Of a stretch of DNA of 64,000 nucleotides, positions 1-11,838 are shown piece by piece. This DNA comes from Leptidea sinapis (Eukaryota; Arthropoda; Insecta; Lepidoptera; Pieridae). Position 1 is the first letter of the stretch. Each line of letters begins with the position of its first letter. The DNA lies in the NCBI RefSeq assembly GCF_905404315.1, contig NC_066296.1:5704001-5768000 (forward strand), written 5' to 3'. The notes under the pieces are model-generated. The model worked only from the letters and a program-made list of their open reading frames with translations, had not been told where the DNA came from and did no database searches. The translations under genes and the position numbers were made by a program.

Positions 1-107
1 CGCTCCTGTGATTCCTGCTCGGTGCAATTATCTTGCAATGTGGGCGGCGGTGATCACTTAACACCAGGTGAACCATACGCTCGTTTGTTCTCCTTTTCCA
101 TAAAAAA
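1..107 (+). mobile_element. LINE family LC, 3' end, cut by window edge
   Basis: Matches the 3' untranslated end of the LC copies at 48238-48354 and 6241-6530: a GGCGGTGATCACTTAACACC block, then CTCGTTTG, then CCATAAAAAA. Only the tail of the element is in the window. No coding part survives here. Confidence 0.75.
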
Positions 108-835
108 CAATCTGCAAAATATTGACTATATTACTGACAACACTGTCAATACCTTCAATGATAATAATTCTGAAGTTGTCCGAATGGAAATGGTACTTGC
201 AAATAAACGCGGGTAACGTTATTATGTCCAAATAAACCAATCGTAAGCAAAATGTCTATTTGTAAACATTTTGCATACTATCGGTTTATTCTTAGGTATA
301 ACTTTATGCCAAGTTTATTTGTAAGGCCGATAGAATTTATTATACTTACTTATCTTCTTCACACTAACCACAAGTATTTTTTTTTATGAAATCCGGAACG
401 TCATATTGAACATTTTAATGCTCCTATTTAAAATATTCATAAATCAGCAATTTTATATCGTAAAAATATAATTAAAAACAATCAATTTGAAGGAAGAAAC
501 ATTAAATTAGCATTATTATATCGTTTAATATTTTATTCGTGATAAAAACTTCTACAAGACAATAGTGAACTCTGACACGCCTAATAATTCGCGCATTTTA
601 TTGTAACAATTTGAATTTGGATTGAAAACACGAACGCACCAGTGCCTCACTATTCTTATATAGTCCAAGAGCTAGAGATAGATTGTTTCGTTTTAAGTAG
701 CAAGTCTCATGCTTGGTACACTACGAGTCAACTCATTGAAAAAGAGATTCTAATTGAAAAACAGAAGACCTCAACTTGGGGAATACCTGATGATGAGTGA
801 TCATGACGGCTACGTTCGCAAACACTGAAGAGAGA
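108..835. other. AT-rich stretch, nothing recognised
   Basis: About 0.7 kb without an ORF of note, without an inverted repeat I could see, and without homology to the other repeats in the window. Confidence 0.5.
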
Positions 836-1200
836 TTTTTTTATTATGAGTAGGGGATTTAGATGTACCTAAATCCTAGGATCTATTGTGCCCCCTGCTT
901 GTGCTACCGAGCCTACCCTCGACTTCCTATGTCTAAAAAACAATGAGCTGTGGAAAAATCAAGGCTACTGACTAGGAAACTTGTGCCGTGATATAAATTG
1001 TATTCTCTAGACCTATTCCTTTTAGAAGCTTAGGATCCTCAGAGGGTCCAGACAGGGCACGTCCTCTGCATTGAGTGAGGGTGTTTTTATACACCCCAGC
1101 CTGATTTAGTCAATGGCCTCGCATTCCAGAAGGATGTGTATGGGGTCTTCAGCAGAATCTGCACAGGTTTGATTCACTGAGACCCATTCTAAGAGAGATG
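836..1200 (-). mobile_element. Degenerate non-LTR LINE C-terminus and 3' UTR
   Basis: On the minus strand the text reads C-A-D-S-A-E-D then HILLECEAID, the Cys/His knuckle near the C-terminus of R1/Jockey-type LINE polyproteins. It continues to a 3' UTR and ends in a short A-rich tail at about 836-845. Several stop codons interrupt the frame, so this is a dead 5'-truncated copy. The family is inferred from the knuckle pattern alone. Confidence 0.6.
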
Positions 1201-1394
1201 TTTGTTAAAACATTAATAGGCGTTCCTTCTTTTTCCTGACCTTAAAATTGTGTAGCTATTCTCATGTTTAATGTTCAAACGGAAATCGCTGTACATTTCT
1301 GTTGTATTTATCATCTATTAATAAAGAATTTTGAAATGTATGACTGAAGAGAGAGATACAAGCAAAGGAAATTGTTGTGTTATGATTCAAATCA

Positions 1395-1707
1395 TATTGG
1401 GAGGCTCCTTTGCACAGGATGCCGGCTAGATTATGGGTACCACAACGGCGCCTATTTCTGCTGTGAAGCAGTAATGTGTAAGCATTATTGTGTTTCTGTC
1501 TGGAAGGCGCCGTAGATAGTTAATCTACTGGGCAAATGAGACTTAACATCTTATGTCGCAAGGAAACGAGCGCAATGTAGTACCGCTCGGAATTTCTGGG
1601 ATTTTCAAGAATTTTGAGCGGCAATACATTGTAAGGGGCAAGAAGTATCAATTACCATCAGCTGAACGTCCGGATCGTCTCATCCCTTATTGTCATTTAA
1701 AAAAAAT
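1395..1707 (+). mobile_element. HP retroposon copy 1
   Basis: Near full length, from GGGAGGCTCCTTTGCACAGG to a short poly(A) at 1699-1706. The second hairpin uses the GCATTATTG right arm (two G.U-compatible changes). Older than the 13.1 kb copy, with several substitutions in the fourth hairpin. Confidence 0.85.
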
Positions 1708-2284
1708 TACACTGTTATGGGCAGATGAAGATGCTTGACGTAAGGTGGACCATCACCTTGTTTAATTAATTCCATGAAATATATTCATGGTTGGGCTAAC
1801 ATAATAAAAATAATAATTCTTTATCAGGTCATTTTGTCCCATAGTAAGCTTATTCTAATTAAAATTAAACCTAAAAATCATCTCTGTTAAAAGTTTCGTG
1901 CCCAAAATAGAAAAAGTAATAATATTAATAGCAACAAGTCCAAGTTAATTTTTAATGATTTTCATGTGATAAAATAAGCTAAGTTTTATAATATAGAATT
2001 AGCGGCAAGTGGAGTGGAGTTATTCCCCACGCAAGAATGCATAACAATGCTGAATCTATTCTTTTTAATGTTGAGTTGAATTTTATGTATTTCGGTACAA
2101 ATACTTCAATTAAAATAATACTGCAATTGACAGTGAGATATAACAATATATAAACAATAATATAATATTATAATGCTTCTGTTATCTTTCTTGGAGGTTA
2201 AAATGGCGCACACATGCAGATAACCTTAGTGAGAGGGTTATTCCGGGTTCGCAAACAAATAAATCTATCGCATCATTAGCACCA
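1708..2284. other. AT-rich spacer, nothing recognised
   Basis: No coding signal or clear repeat. It separates HP copy 1 from the LA LINE end. Confidence 0.45.
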
Positions 2285-2850
2285 ATATAAATATCGCTTA
2301 AATGTACTGCTTGTGGCGGCGACAAGGGATGGGTCGTCCCCTTCCCTAAAGTATGGTTGAGGGAGGCGATGGCTGGCCCATAGGTCATGCTCGTGAACGG
2401 GCGCTTTATGTGGTGGCAGGATGATCCTGTTACTGGAAACTCTGCTTCAGATAATTAAAAGTTATTATTTTTTAAATGTCTTATAAAATGCTCGCAAAAT
2501 AGCTTTATTTATTTATATATTTACGGTGTGTGTGTATGATGCAAATACATGAATGAATTTACATTTATTTTTTTGACTTACTCGTGTGAGGCATTAACTA
2601 TTTGACGTTTGAGTATTTTTGTTGCATAACTTTACATAATATATTGCAATGGAAATGATTTGTAAAACGGTGAAAATGTAAATGTTGATTTAAAAGAGCA
2701 ATGAATCTGTTGCCACTTCTTCTCATTAGCTTAACCCTTTACGAAGAGGCGGTAAATTAAATAAGAAAAATATTTTTTGGACATTCATAAGTGTTATTTC
2801 CGTGACCTGCATGAAAGTGATTTTGATTTGATTTGATTTAAAGTATCTTC
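2285..2850 (+). mobile_element. LINE family LA, 3' region, copy 1
   Basis: Homologous over about 560 bp to 44812-45410. Both have the GGCGGCGACA...GGGTCGT block, the CACTTCTTCTCATTAGC block and a terminal (TTTGAT)n tail (GATTTTGATTTGATTTGATT at 2820-2840). A short simple-repeat 3' tail is typical of CR1-clade LINEs. No intact ORF remains. Confidence 0.7.
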
Positions 2851-4172
2851 ATAATTTAATATGTATTTTGCGAAGACTTAAAATAATTTCTTTTTAATTT
2901 CGCATACAAGGTTAACTAACTTCTTATCGCTGAGAAACAAGAAATATAACATAACTAGGCACTAATTCAACAAAAACATGTCATTAATGATCATCTCTTA
3001 GTCTACAATTAATTGTACATCGTAGGAACGCTGAAGGACGTTCAAGGAAGCACAGTAGGGGTGGGGTATAGGTGTAGCGATCTGCGAATGAACTGCCAGT
3101 ATCGAGTCTCCCGCGGTATCGAGCACACGGTCGGATGCGCTCGTCGATCATCGATGTCGATGAAGTTTATCAAGTGACATTAGTGTTGCAACTGTATCGA
3201 TTATTTAAGTTAGTATTTTGACATTTTATTCGAATTGGAAAGGTGAATCGAGTGTTAGCTCATCAATATAGTTACGCAGTTTAATGGATGCCAGTTATAT
3301 ATTAAAATATTATAGTTATTATGCAAACTGAAATAAATAAATAAAATCTATTGGATCGCTTCACCCTTCGCATCGTATATACTAACTTTCTATGCGTTTA
3401 TTATAAGGCTAGTTCTAGGGAGCAAAAAGGACCAGAAACAGATTTTTGACCTTTCGCAAAGACCTTGACCCAGCAATTTCTCCTCATATTCTAATAAAAT
3501 ATTTCTTATAAATTTCAGATAATCTTACAATTATAACACAGTGAATCTTTGATATTTTAACTCATATTAGCGGTTTTTAATTTCATGCTTAAAAACCATT
3601 AAAAATATCATTATAACTGTTGTTATTAATATATAAATATTATTTTCATGTTTTTCAATGAGCTCGAAGCAGAAATCGATGAATATGACATGACTCTCTT
3701 CTGAAAAACAAGTTTTTTATGTTATATATTTTAACACTTTCATAGAATTGTGCATTATAAGCTAGGTATATTAACTGTGATACAATTTGTATTGCCAAAT
3801 TTATTGTTACGAATCCTCAACGAAATCACTATAAAGTTTCCTACCTTTACCCATATAGTTTTATTACGTTAACATGTATAGTAAACAATGTTGAACTTAC
3901 CAAAATTGCAGTATATGTTTATTATAAAATTTCTTATTCATAAAACATGGTGAAAATGATCACTTACTTATTTCTCATTTGTTGAAACTTAATGACTTAC
4001 TACTCTCATTGTGGTATTATCGCTGGACCATGCGTTGATATCTTTTTCATAAACATTCTAGTATACTTGAAATGATTAGTTCTTTAGTTGTCATTCACTT
4101 TTGTCTGGATACTATGCCATATTATGTACAAATTGCTTGTATTGTAAACAATTTTAAAGTCTTAGATCATTT
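2851..4172. other. AT-rich stretch with an ATCGAT-rich patch
   Basis: No gene seen. At about 3100-3170 there is a patch rich in ATCGA/CGATC motifs (GTCGATCATCGATGTCGATG), also present in looser form at 20325-20410 and just before the exon at 7952. The function, if any, is unknown. Confidence 0.4.
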
Positions 4173-4466
4173 ATACGTCTAGATAGACTATGACCAGTTT
4201 TACCAGTGGGTATCAATTACCACCAACAGAACGTCCTGCTCGTCTCGTCCCTTATTTTCATTAAAAAAAAAGACTATGACAGCTGTGAAAAGGTCGATAA
4301 AAATAGACTTTAGCACTAACCTCTATTTTGAGCAATTCACGCACACTAACACAAAGTGCCATACAAATCGCGAGTGTAAGACGTAGCTTGTCACGCACTC
4401 TAAACTAATATTCCTGGCCTGTTTTTATCGGTTGTCTAACAGCAAGAGACTCTATCTAGACGTATA
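4173..4466 (-). mobile_element. MITE with TACGTCTAGATAGA termini, interrupted
   Basis: Terminal inverted repeats TACGTCTAGATAGA (left) and TCTATCTAGACGTA (right), flanked by TA. The interior matches the copy at 24291-24482 in opposite orientation. A small HP retroposon sits inside the left arm at 4195-4270. TA flanks and terminal repeats suggest mobilisation by a Tc1/mariner-type transposase (inference). Confidence 0.75.
4195..4270 (+). mobile_element. HP copy 2, internally deleted, nested in MITE
   Basis: Flanked by the perfect 10-bp direct repeat AGACTATGAC (4185-4194 and 4271-4280), a target-site duplication. The insert keeps the 5' end (ACCAGTGGG) and the 3' end (TATCAATTACC through poly(A)) but lacks about 240 bp in between, including four of the five hairpins. 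Confidence 0.85.
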
Positions 4467-5480
4467 AATTATCAAAATAAAAAATACTTATTGCATTTTT
4501 TAAAAGGTAATGCCAATAAATTGTACACTGCCGCATCTTTAATTGAATTGTTTTATTTTGAACAAATTCCTTCTAAACTCTAAACCAATTTAACAAAATT
4601 ATTCAATGATTCATCAAATTAGTAAAACAAATACTGGCGCTTAAGATAGACGAATTGATATTCAAACAGTAGTGAAATATAAATCAGGTCAATTATAATA
4701 ATGATGAATGAATCAACCCGTTTCAGATCACTCATTCATTACGACCTGTCATTTGACATTTCGTAGGCTCATGATAATACTTCAAAATTATTTTAAATAT
4801 TTGCGCGGCTTGTCATATTTTGTTATTTGTATCCGAATATTTTTTGAAAAAGAATGCAATAATATGTGAACCTTCTACACTGCTTAAACATTTACTGTGT
4901 TATTACAAAAAAGTTATGTGTTAAACTATTGTTTAAAAAAAAATCTATCACATATCTGTATCTTTCTGTTGTTTAGCGTGCAACAATCTTCAGACATTGC
5001 TTATATTTAAGCAAGAGTCGAAGCTTGGTGTGTCTAACATATGGATCATTTTATATAAATGGAAGATTTAGAATATATTATGACAGATAGATGACAGCTG
5101 TCAAAAATTGCATTCCGTTCCCTTATTTGTTCCTGTATACTTCAGTTTATGTTGTGCTTAACGACGTTTAAGTTAAATACAAGCTAAACAGTGTTTTGTA
5201 AAAGAAAAACTCCATTATAGTCGTCGTTATAGTTAGGTCACTGTCTAAAAACACGTGTCTAAGCCATGTTTGAATATTGTTTTTTGTAACAACACCGTTA
5301 ATCCCTTAAATAGTGTTATCCAGATCCTAGTTGATTGAATTTTCAATATTTATAATTCATATTAAAAATGTATGATTATCAAACTGTAATAGGTACGTAG
5401 TTCGAATATAGTGATGCGATATTTACTCGTTAGTCGATATTTGCTAGTTACGTATTCACCGCTACAAATATTTTATTTGA
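4467..5480. other. AT-rich stretch, nothing recognised
   Basis: About 1 kb with no ORF, RNA gene or clear repeat boundary. Confidence 0.45.
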
Positions 5481-5483
5481 AGA

Positions 5484-5990
5484 GTGGTATCATTATTGAC
5501 ATTCGTACATACATGCATACACTCACGCCTTGTTCCCGTCGGGGTAGGCAGAGACAATAGAATGCCATTTGCTTCTAACCTTACAAACCTCACGCGCTTC
5601 CTCTACCTTCATTACGTCCCCAATTTGGTCGACGAATGTCCTACGAGGTCTCCCGCGACCGACTTACCCACATACACTTGCCTTATATATTTGATGCGTC
5701 ATGCTTTCTTCACTCATTCGCTCCACGTGTCCAAACCATTTCAGCATTCCTTTTTCAGTCCTTGTCACAACATCCTCTTTTAAACCACAGCGCGCTCGTA
5801 TTACCGCATTCGGAATTCTATCAGTCAATCTTACCCCACACATACTAAGCAGTGATCGCATCTCAACTGCGTTAATTCTGCTTTTATGCTTCTTCTGCCA
5901 TACCCAACTCTCACTTCCATACATTAACGTGGCGACAAGCACTCCATTATGTACAGCCATTCGCGCTTTTTTATATTTGACATTCGTTCC
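5484..5990 (-). mobile_element. LINE reverse-transcriptase C-terminal remnant
   Basis: The minus strand 5664-5985 reads through LMYGSESWVW, INAVEMRSLLSMCGVRL and GMLKWFGHVERMSEE, the conserved C-terminal text of a large insect non-LTR endonuclease/RT family. A frameshift near 5660 moves the frame, after which GRGRPRRTFVDQIGDVMK continues. The 3' end is a TACATGCATAC-type simple tail. It is 5'-truncated, lacks the catalytic RT core, and is dead. Confidence 0.8.
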
Positions 5991-6240
5991 TTTTTATATT
6001 TTGTATTTTACTTTAAATAGGAACTCCAACTCCCACGTTTTCCGTAATCAGTATGATGTATTAAATTGTCTCTCCAAGATGGAAATCGTTTGCGTTATTA
6101 AATTAAATAAAAATCACTAAAGTATTCAATTTAAAAATTACTCTATGGTTGCATATAACATCCTTTGTAATACTAGAACAGATTACTAAAATTGTGATTA
6201 CTAGCCATATGAAATAACGAAACTAACAAAGGCATAGATT

Positions 6241-6530
6241 ATGTTTCACCTGATTCCTGCCGCCGAATTCCAACTTCGCACGACATGCCACAAGTTAGGA
6301 TATCATCCCCACCATCTGGATGTGTGGCGGTCCTCCACAGTGCGGTTTTCAAGGAGCTATCTTCAACCTAAGCTTCCTTGTTTCCGGGACGATACGACAT
6401 GGGTACCTTCAAAAAAAGCGCGTACACCTTCCTTAAAGGCCGGCAATGCTCCTGTAATTCGTCTGGTGTTGCAAGAGAATGTGGGTGGCGGTGATTACTT
6501 AATACCAGGTGACCAGTACGCTAAAAAAAA
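6241..6530 (+). mobile_element. LINE family LC, C-terminus plus 3' UTR
   Basis: Begins in frame with FHLIPAAEFQLRT, LGYHPHHLDVWRSSTVRFS, the C-terminal signature of this LINE family, then a frameshift before the expected TKLWNELP segment. The 3' UTR (GGTGGCGGTGATTACTTAAT) and A-run follow. It is 5'-truncated. This is the most coding-rich LC copy on the plus strand here; the reverse-strand partner is at 56935-57215. Confidence 0.8.
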
Positions 6531-7446
6531 CATAAATAGTTGTGAGAAATAAAGACACCTGTTTTAATTTTATTAATAAAACATAATGAATTCTGTGAAT
6601 GTAATAATTTTGGTGCAAACAGGATTTAACAAGAAATTAGTTGATAGACTTGTATTTTAATGATTATGCATATAAATTGTAAACAGCTAAGATTGTAGCT
6701 GATCTTGGTACAAATTTAGCTCTTAAATTAGACCTCGATGATGTCACTATTGTAACTTGTGAAGTATTTTAATACCACTCAAAATATTATAAATAATTAA
6801 AAATATGAGATGTTCATAAAAATTATTATGGTATAAAAATTATATGGTGTATAGAAAATAAATTATTTTTTAACTCTAATGGAATTAAATCTTTGAATAC
6901 TAATTAATTATTAATACTTACTCATAATATGATGTTTTTATAATATGACTTGTTATTGGAAGCGAAAATGACCAGAAACTGATGATATCTGACCATTGAG
7001 AGGATTTTAATGTTATAAACATTCTCAAACAAACTCTGCAAAGTAAAATTTCTAACATTTCTGTGTGAATATAATATATATTGTTTAATCACATACAAAT
7101 TAATAACCAAAAATTATTCCAAACCGCAATTAAAACTAGAACGTGTGTATTTTTTTAATCAGGAGTAGGTAGTAATTTTTTTGTGCAGGAAATAACTTTA
7201 AATCAAGTTCAAAATGCATGTGTATACATACGGAATATATTATGTACATACTTAAATAAAGAGGTCTGTAGTGGTAACAGTGTCGCATTTCAAAAAATGC
7301 CCACCACGGCTGAAAATGTTTTCACTTCAAAAAGTTATGAGTTAAATTTGAATGATTAGAAACTTTTTGAGTTTAACTGAATAACTACTGGGTAGTATGA
7401 CCTAAGAGCTTTCAATCTTCTTTTTCTTATTACGCGGCAAGGATGC
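6531..7446. other. AT-rich stretch, nothing recognised
   Basis: Very AT-rich, with short chance ORFs only. No hairpins or tails I could identify. Confidence 0.45.
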
Positions 7447-7838
7447 TTTTTTTATGCAGCTGCATATATCAGCTAATGCTAATTGATACGACCTGCACAT
7501 TACGATGCAGTACCGCTCAGTATTTGTGAAAAGCCTAAAAATTCTGAGCATAAAAGACATTTATTTTCTCAAAATTGATTATTTTACCTTTTGATGTCAT
7601 TTCTAATATACTAACAAATAGCGCTCTGAGAGGGAAGAAGCGGCGCAAGAAACTTTCCCAGCATTCTTTTATTGCGCATAAGATGTTAAGTCTTATTTGC
7701 CCAGTAATTTCACTAGCTATGGCGCCCTTTAGACCGAAACAAAGTAATGTTTACACATTATTCCTTCACGGCAGAAATAGGCGTCGATGTGGTACCCATA
7801 ATCTATCCGGCATCCTGTGCAAAGGAGCCTCCCACTCG
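7447..7838 (-). mobile_element. HP copy 3, interrupted by LINE tail LI
   Basis: HP text on the minus strand in two pieces: 7447-7547 (3' part, ending inside the fourth hairpin) and 7676-7838 (5' part, ending CCTCCCACT). Between them lies a 3' end of family LI. About 30 bp of HP around the joint are missing. The 5' end of HP is only 114 bp upstream of the exon acceptor at 7951. Confidence 0.8.
7548..7678 (-). mobile_element. LINE 3' end, family LI, nested in HP
   Basis: Matches 18296-18460 (same strand) and 53955-54115 (opposite): GAAGAAGCGGCGCAAGAAAC, TTTGATGTCATTTCTAATAT and a CATTTATTTTCTCAAAATTG end. This looks like a CR1-type 3' UTR. No coding sequence is included. Confidence 0.65.
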
Positions 7839-8014
7839 TAAAAATTCTTTTTGTTAAGAGCCATATACCGTCTGACTTTCATAATATTTTCGACAATCCT
7901 CTTATTCTGATTTAAACTTGAACGCAAAATTAAGTTGAACTTTTGTTTCAGATTCTCGTATGTGATGTGCCATCGAGATATCGATAATCGACAGTGAGTG
8001 ATAATAGTGTCGAA

Positions 8015-8074
8015 ATGGCTCAAAACATCGTACTGTTTGCAACACTGGCTTGCATCTATTCCGCAGCAGCTAAG
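8015..8074 (+). CDS. Exon encoding signal peptide of a CPAP/peritrophin-type chitin-binding protein
   Basis: The exon runs from a strong acceptor (polypyrimidine tract, TTTGTTTCAG ending 7951) to a donor AAG|GTGAGA at 8074/8075. Translation starts at ATG 8015: residues MAQN, a hydrophobic core IVLFATLACIY, then small residues SAAAK, a textbook eukaryotic signal peptide. It ends in phase 0, matching the phase-0 acceptor of the exon at 49169. The acceptor before the untranslated part (7952-8014) implies a further non-coding 5' exon, which I could not place. Inferred role: targeting a secreted cuticle or peritrophic-matrix protein. HP copy 3 lies 114 bp upstream. The coding call is strong; the link to exon 49169 is inference from phase and domain logic. 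Confidence 0.72.
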
Positions 8075-9030
8075 GTGAGAACCATTGTTAAAATATTTCG
8101 TAATGAATTACTTCATATTGGTTTTCTTACAGAAATACAATTTGAGTTTCTTTTTTCTTACAAACTACTTGCAAGATCGGAACCTCATTTAAGATTTAGG
8201 ATCATAAATTTTGTAAATGCTTTGTGAAATAACTTTATGTAGTGCTTTTGATATTTGAGGTTTTGTAAATGAATTTTAACTATTTCATTATGATGAATTT
8301 GTGTTCTGTTCTTTGTTAGGTCGGTTGATGTTCTTTTAAGTTTACGCGCACCAATGTGCATATGTGAATACGGCGGAGAACTACAAGTTAAGGCGCGGTC
8401 ATACCTCAATATCAACAGAAATTGGTTTCTTAGGGAGTCGATTACAACATAATGTAATGAAAATATTCCTACATAAAAAATACAGTGCACAAAGAAGGAT
8501 TTAGTGATAATTTTTAACCGAATAGAATATTTTTATATAATTTGAAATATCCAATAAAAAATTTGGAAGTTGCTTCCCAAAAATAAACTTTGGTGTCAAA
8601 AATCTCCGAATTTTCAGTGACAACAATATTATATTTTTAAAGAATTGAATAGAATTAGTACTTTTTTAAAACTTAAACCGCACAGTTTTTCAATTTATTA
8701 TGTAAATTTTGAATAAACAATAGAAAACCAGTAAAATAAATGCCCATTTGCTTAGCTTAGCCACATGATCAACACAAATATTGTAGGGTTGGTTGTAGAG
8801 TTTACAATCCTAGTCAGTCCGCGCCTTAAAGTACCTATCCTGTTCTTGATTATGATGAGTAACTAGATCCATACTGAAATTTTTCAGGCCCAGATAATAC
8901 CGCACGCAGTTTAATTTTTAACCGACTGAACAACGGAGAAGGTCAATGCATAACTTTTAACAGAGCAGTCCGATTTTGATAAGTCTTTTTTTTATTGGAA
9001 TCGGTATACCCCGAAGTTGGTCTCATATAA
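8075..9030. other. Start of inferred 41-kb intron
   Basis: AT-rich sequence following the donor. No exon, RNA gene or well-bounded repeat recognised in this first kilobase. Confidence 0.45.
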
Positions 9031-9340
9031 TTTTTTTATGACAATAAGGGACGGGACGAGCAGGACGTCCAGCTGGTGGTAATTGATGCGCTCTGCCCAA
9101 TACAATGCAATTGAAAAATCCGACAATTCTGAACGGCACTACAATTGCGCTCGTCTCCTTCAGACATTAGATGTTAAGTCTCGTTTGCCCAGTAATTTCA
9201 CTAGCTACGGCGCCCTTCTGACCGAAACACAATAATGCTTACACATAACTGCTTCACGCCAGAAATAGGCGCCCGTGTGGTACCCATAATCTAACCAAAC
9301 TAACTACCTACCTAACTGTGCAAAGGAGCCTCCCACTGGT
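9031..9340 (-). mobile_element. HP retroposon copy 4
   Basis: Nearly complete, poly(T) at 9031 to CCTCCCACTGGT at 9340. Odd points: the fourth hairpin has lost most of its loop and one arm, and 20 bp of a CTAACTACCTAC-type repeat is inserted before the CTGTGCAAAGG block. After the 5' end the sequence continues GGTAGATAATACCCTAAG, similar to the flank of copy 15 (49728 onward). Confidence 0.85.
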
Positions 9341-10214
9341 AGATAATACCCTAAGGGTGCGAAAACAGGGGATAATAAATGTTGCGCTCACTGATTGTTA
9401 TGTATGACCACTAACTTTTTACAGTGTTGACCGATATTGATAAATCTTTTTTTAAATAGGGCCCCGAAGTTGCCCCATATAAATAATTAAAAACCTAAAT
9501 TAAGGGTAGGAAATAGGGATGATTTATTGTTCACAGAGCTTAGAGCTGAATAAGTTGTGTTTAAAAATACCTCACGTTGAATAAGTTTTGAGTTATGTTA
9601 TAATACCTTATTTGGCTCTAGATCAGATAAATTAATACCCTCAAGTATTTGAACTGTACCTAGTCCCAATTAAGTAGGAAAAGTAGCTATTAAAAGTAAT
9701 GAAAAAGTAAGTATCTAGTAATTAGCAAATTACAAAAAAATTGTCAATTCCGCCTCAGTAATTCACTTCCAGCAAAAAAGTAGTGAATCCTTTGATCCGA
9801 GCGTAATTAGTTGATAAGAATATTATGTTGCAATATTTTGAATCGGTAAACCATTATTGAAATAAACTGTTGTATTATTAATCTATAAAGTGACTCAATT
9901 TAAATAGAGAAATTGTAATTAAGGATGTTCGTGCAGCGCAGTGTTATATCAATGAGTTTATTAGTTCCGTTCGTTTGATTGCATTCACTATGAGTTGCGT
10001 CGCATTAGCTGGTGTGAACAGCTTAGCGAATTGATAGTGATCAAGTAGGCTTCAGATTGGCCAATGGACTTGCATCGCATGCCACTAAAAATAATAAAAA
10101 AAAAACAATTAACGGATTGGGTGCCATCATCTTCAACCAGATTTGAATTAAAACCTTGAATTACACGATTTTCTTTTTGTTGGTACATTACATTTATATT
10201 CCACACAGTAAAAA
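9341..10214. other. AT-rich intronic stretch
   Basis: No gene or clear element seen. Confidence 0.4.
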
Positions 10215-10520
10215 GAACATCTTATTAAATGTTTCCAAAAATCTTGAGATCCCCTGACTCATTTATTCTATCAGTAAACTAAGGTCATCGCCCTGACCTC
10301 GGTCCAATGGCGTAAAACTAGCATCAGCTGCGCGTCGCTGCGGCTCTAACGAATAAGGCGGAACGAATAATTAATTATTAATACAAAATTTTGGTTTTTG
10401 CTGCCACCTGCCCGTACGCCCTTCGCAGGGTAAATGAATGAAATGGGTGTGTGGGCGGGGACAAATTGAAATGGCCGCAGGCAGAGGTTTATTTTTTTAT
10501 AATTGGTTACGTTAATAATC
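10215..10520. repeat. Dispersed repeat, shared with 60510-60770
   Basis: Shares the blocks CTAAGGTCATCGCCCTGACC, TCGGTCCAATGGCGTAAA and GGTGTGTGGGCGGGG with 60510-60770 in the same order and orientation. The middle differs. Class unknown; no terminal repeats seen. Confidence 0.6.
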
Positions 10521-11094
10521 TTTTTTTTAACTTTTTTTAATGTGATTAGTTGCATATAAATGTTAACATGGTATTTACTTTACATACACAGAAAATCATT
10601 TATAACATCGTTTGTCCTATGCGTTCTGATTTTTTAAGCAGCTAGCATAACTGTGACTGGATTATAACTGGCAGATAGATCGTGCAATAGTAGAGTCTAA
10701 CTTTAATTACTATTTTACAAAAGTTTGACTTAAATCTGCATATTTTATATTTTAACCTGTCACATTCATATAAATACCAATCTAAAAAAGGAATAGGTAC
10801 GTCTTTTCATAGATAGATTGACAAAAAAGGAACCAAAACATTCTATAGATCGGTTTTTGAAATGTCAAAGGCAGTTAATGGATTTTTATATTGCTTATGC
10901 TTATAATTGAAACTAAAATGCCGGGTTGCATAAGTAAATCTTTGTAAAAATAATACTACAAGAAATAAGAAAGACACTGAGTATAGAGTACTTTTAAAAA
11001 AAATACCGTTAAGCTATACTAAAAAAACAACTTGCTGCGGAGAAATTGAACCACTTCCATTGGAAATATCTTTCTCTAAAAGATTTTTCTGTTT

Positions 11095-11192
11095 ACGGAC
11101 ATAAACACACGCTCACATTCACACTCACGCACATATGCAAACAGACACATACATACACACACACATACACACACACACTCACATACACTTGC
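11095..11192 (+). repeat. Impure (CA)n microsatellite
   Basis: ACACAC/ACATAC/CTCACA variants over about 100 bp. They create a His/Thr-rich spurious ORF. Confidence 0.85.
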
Positions 11193-11269
11193 AAAGGTAA
11201 TCAGAACACTTTTTTTTCTAATATTACATTTTATAAAAAAAAGATTTAAGGCTTAAGTAGGTAATCTAG

Positions 11270-11465
11270 GAGCCACAATACATCCACTCCCACTCAACAC
11301 CTTAGGGAGGAGGGGATGGCTGAAAAACAGCGCTGCATGGAAACATAAATCCATGATTCCATGTCAGGGGAAGCTGAGCCTTTTCTTTTTGCCTTTTGTT
11401 TCAATGCGTATCCTAATTGTTCATTTTATATTTGTAATGATTTGTATATCAATAAAAAATTTATT
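11270..11465 (+). mobile_element. LINE-like 3' end with (ATT)n tail
   Basis: GC-richer block (CCTTAGGGAGGAGGGGATGG), then an AT-rich UTR ending in AATAAAAAATTTATTATTATT. A simple trinucleotide tail is typical of LINE 3' ends. It lies inside element H. Confidence 0.45.
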
Positions 11466-11838
11466 ATTATTATTAATTTCAATGTAAAATAACACGAAGC
11501 GTATGTTACAAAATTTGAAAGATGCCATTGAGTGTCAAGATGCCACGAACACAAGCATCTAATAGTTGCCGTAATAAAAGAGCTATTTTTCTTAGGCAGT
11601 GAGGTATCTAGTTGGAGCGGAGACCAATCCTTAATCTAAGGCAGCACGTATTAAGTTTTTACCAAAAATCGTAGTTAATCTGCAAATATACCACTTGCAA
11701 TAGAGTCATTATCTGAATACCATCGAAAGCCATAAATATCAGATATTTACCCAAAGTGACTATTATTTGATTATAATTATCACCACGTTTTATAATTCTT
11801 GTTATAGTCTTGTGTTTCAAAGTGTGATCTCACATACA

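Larger units (their letters stand above)
10895..11640 (-). mobile_element. Repeat element H (copy of 25203-25645), interrupted
   Basis: Two blocks, 10900-10975 and 11466-11640, are reverse-complement homologous and in order to 25425-25485 and 25205-25380. The right end carries ATCTAGTTGGAGCG...CCAATCCTTAATCTAAGG, one of the inverted termini of the 25.2 kb copy. The interval 10985-11465 is inserted sequence with a CA-rich tract and a LINE-like 3' end. Confidence 0.55.

Noticed and set aside
3100..3170. ATCGAT-rich patch as a regulatory cluster
   Set aside because: Similar patches occur near 20.3 kb and 7.97 kb, but there is no defined spacing or factor motif to support a call.
5701..6120. 139-codon plus-strand ORF
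   Set aside because: Lies opposite the minus-strand LINE C-terminus, whose conserved text is convincing; the plus frame has no motif.
11046..11249. His/Thr-rich 67-codon ORF
   Set aside because: Encoded by the impure CA microsatellite.
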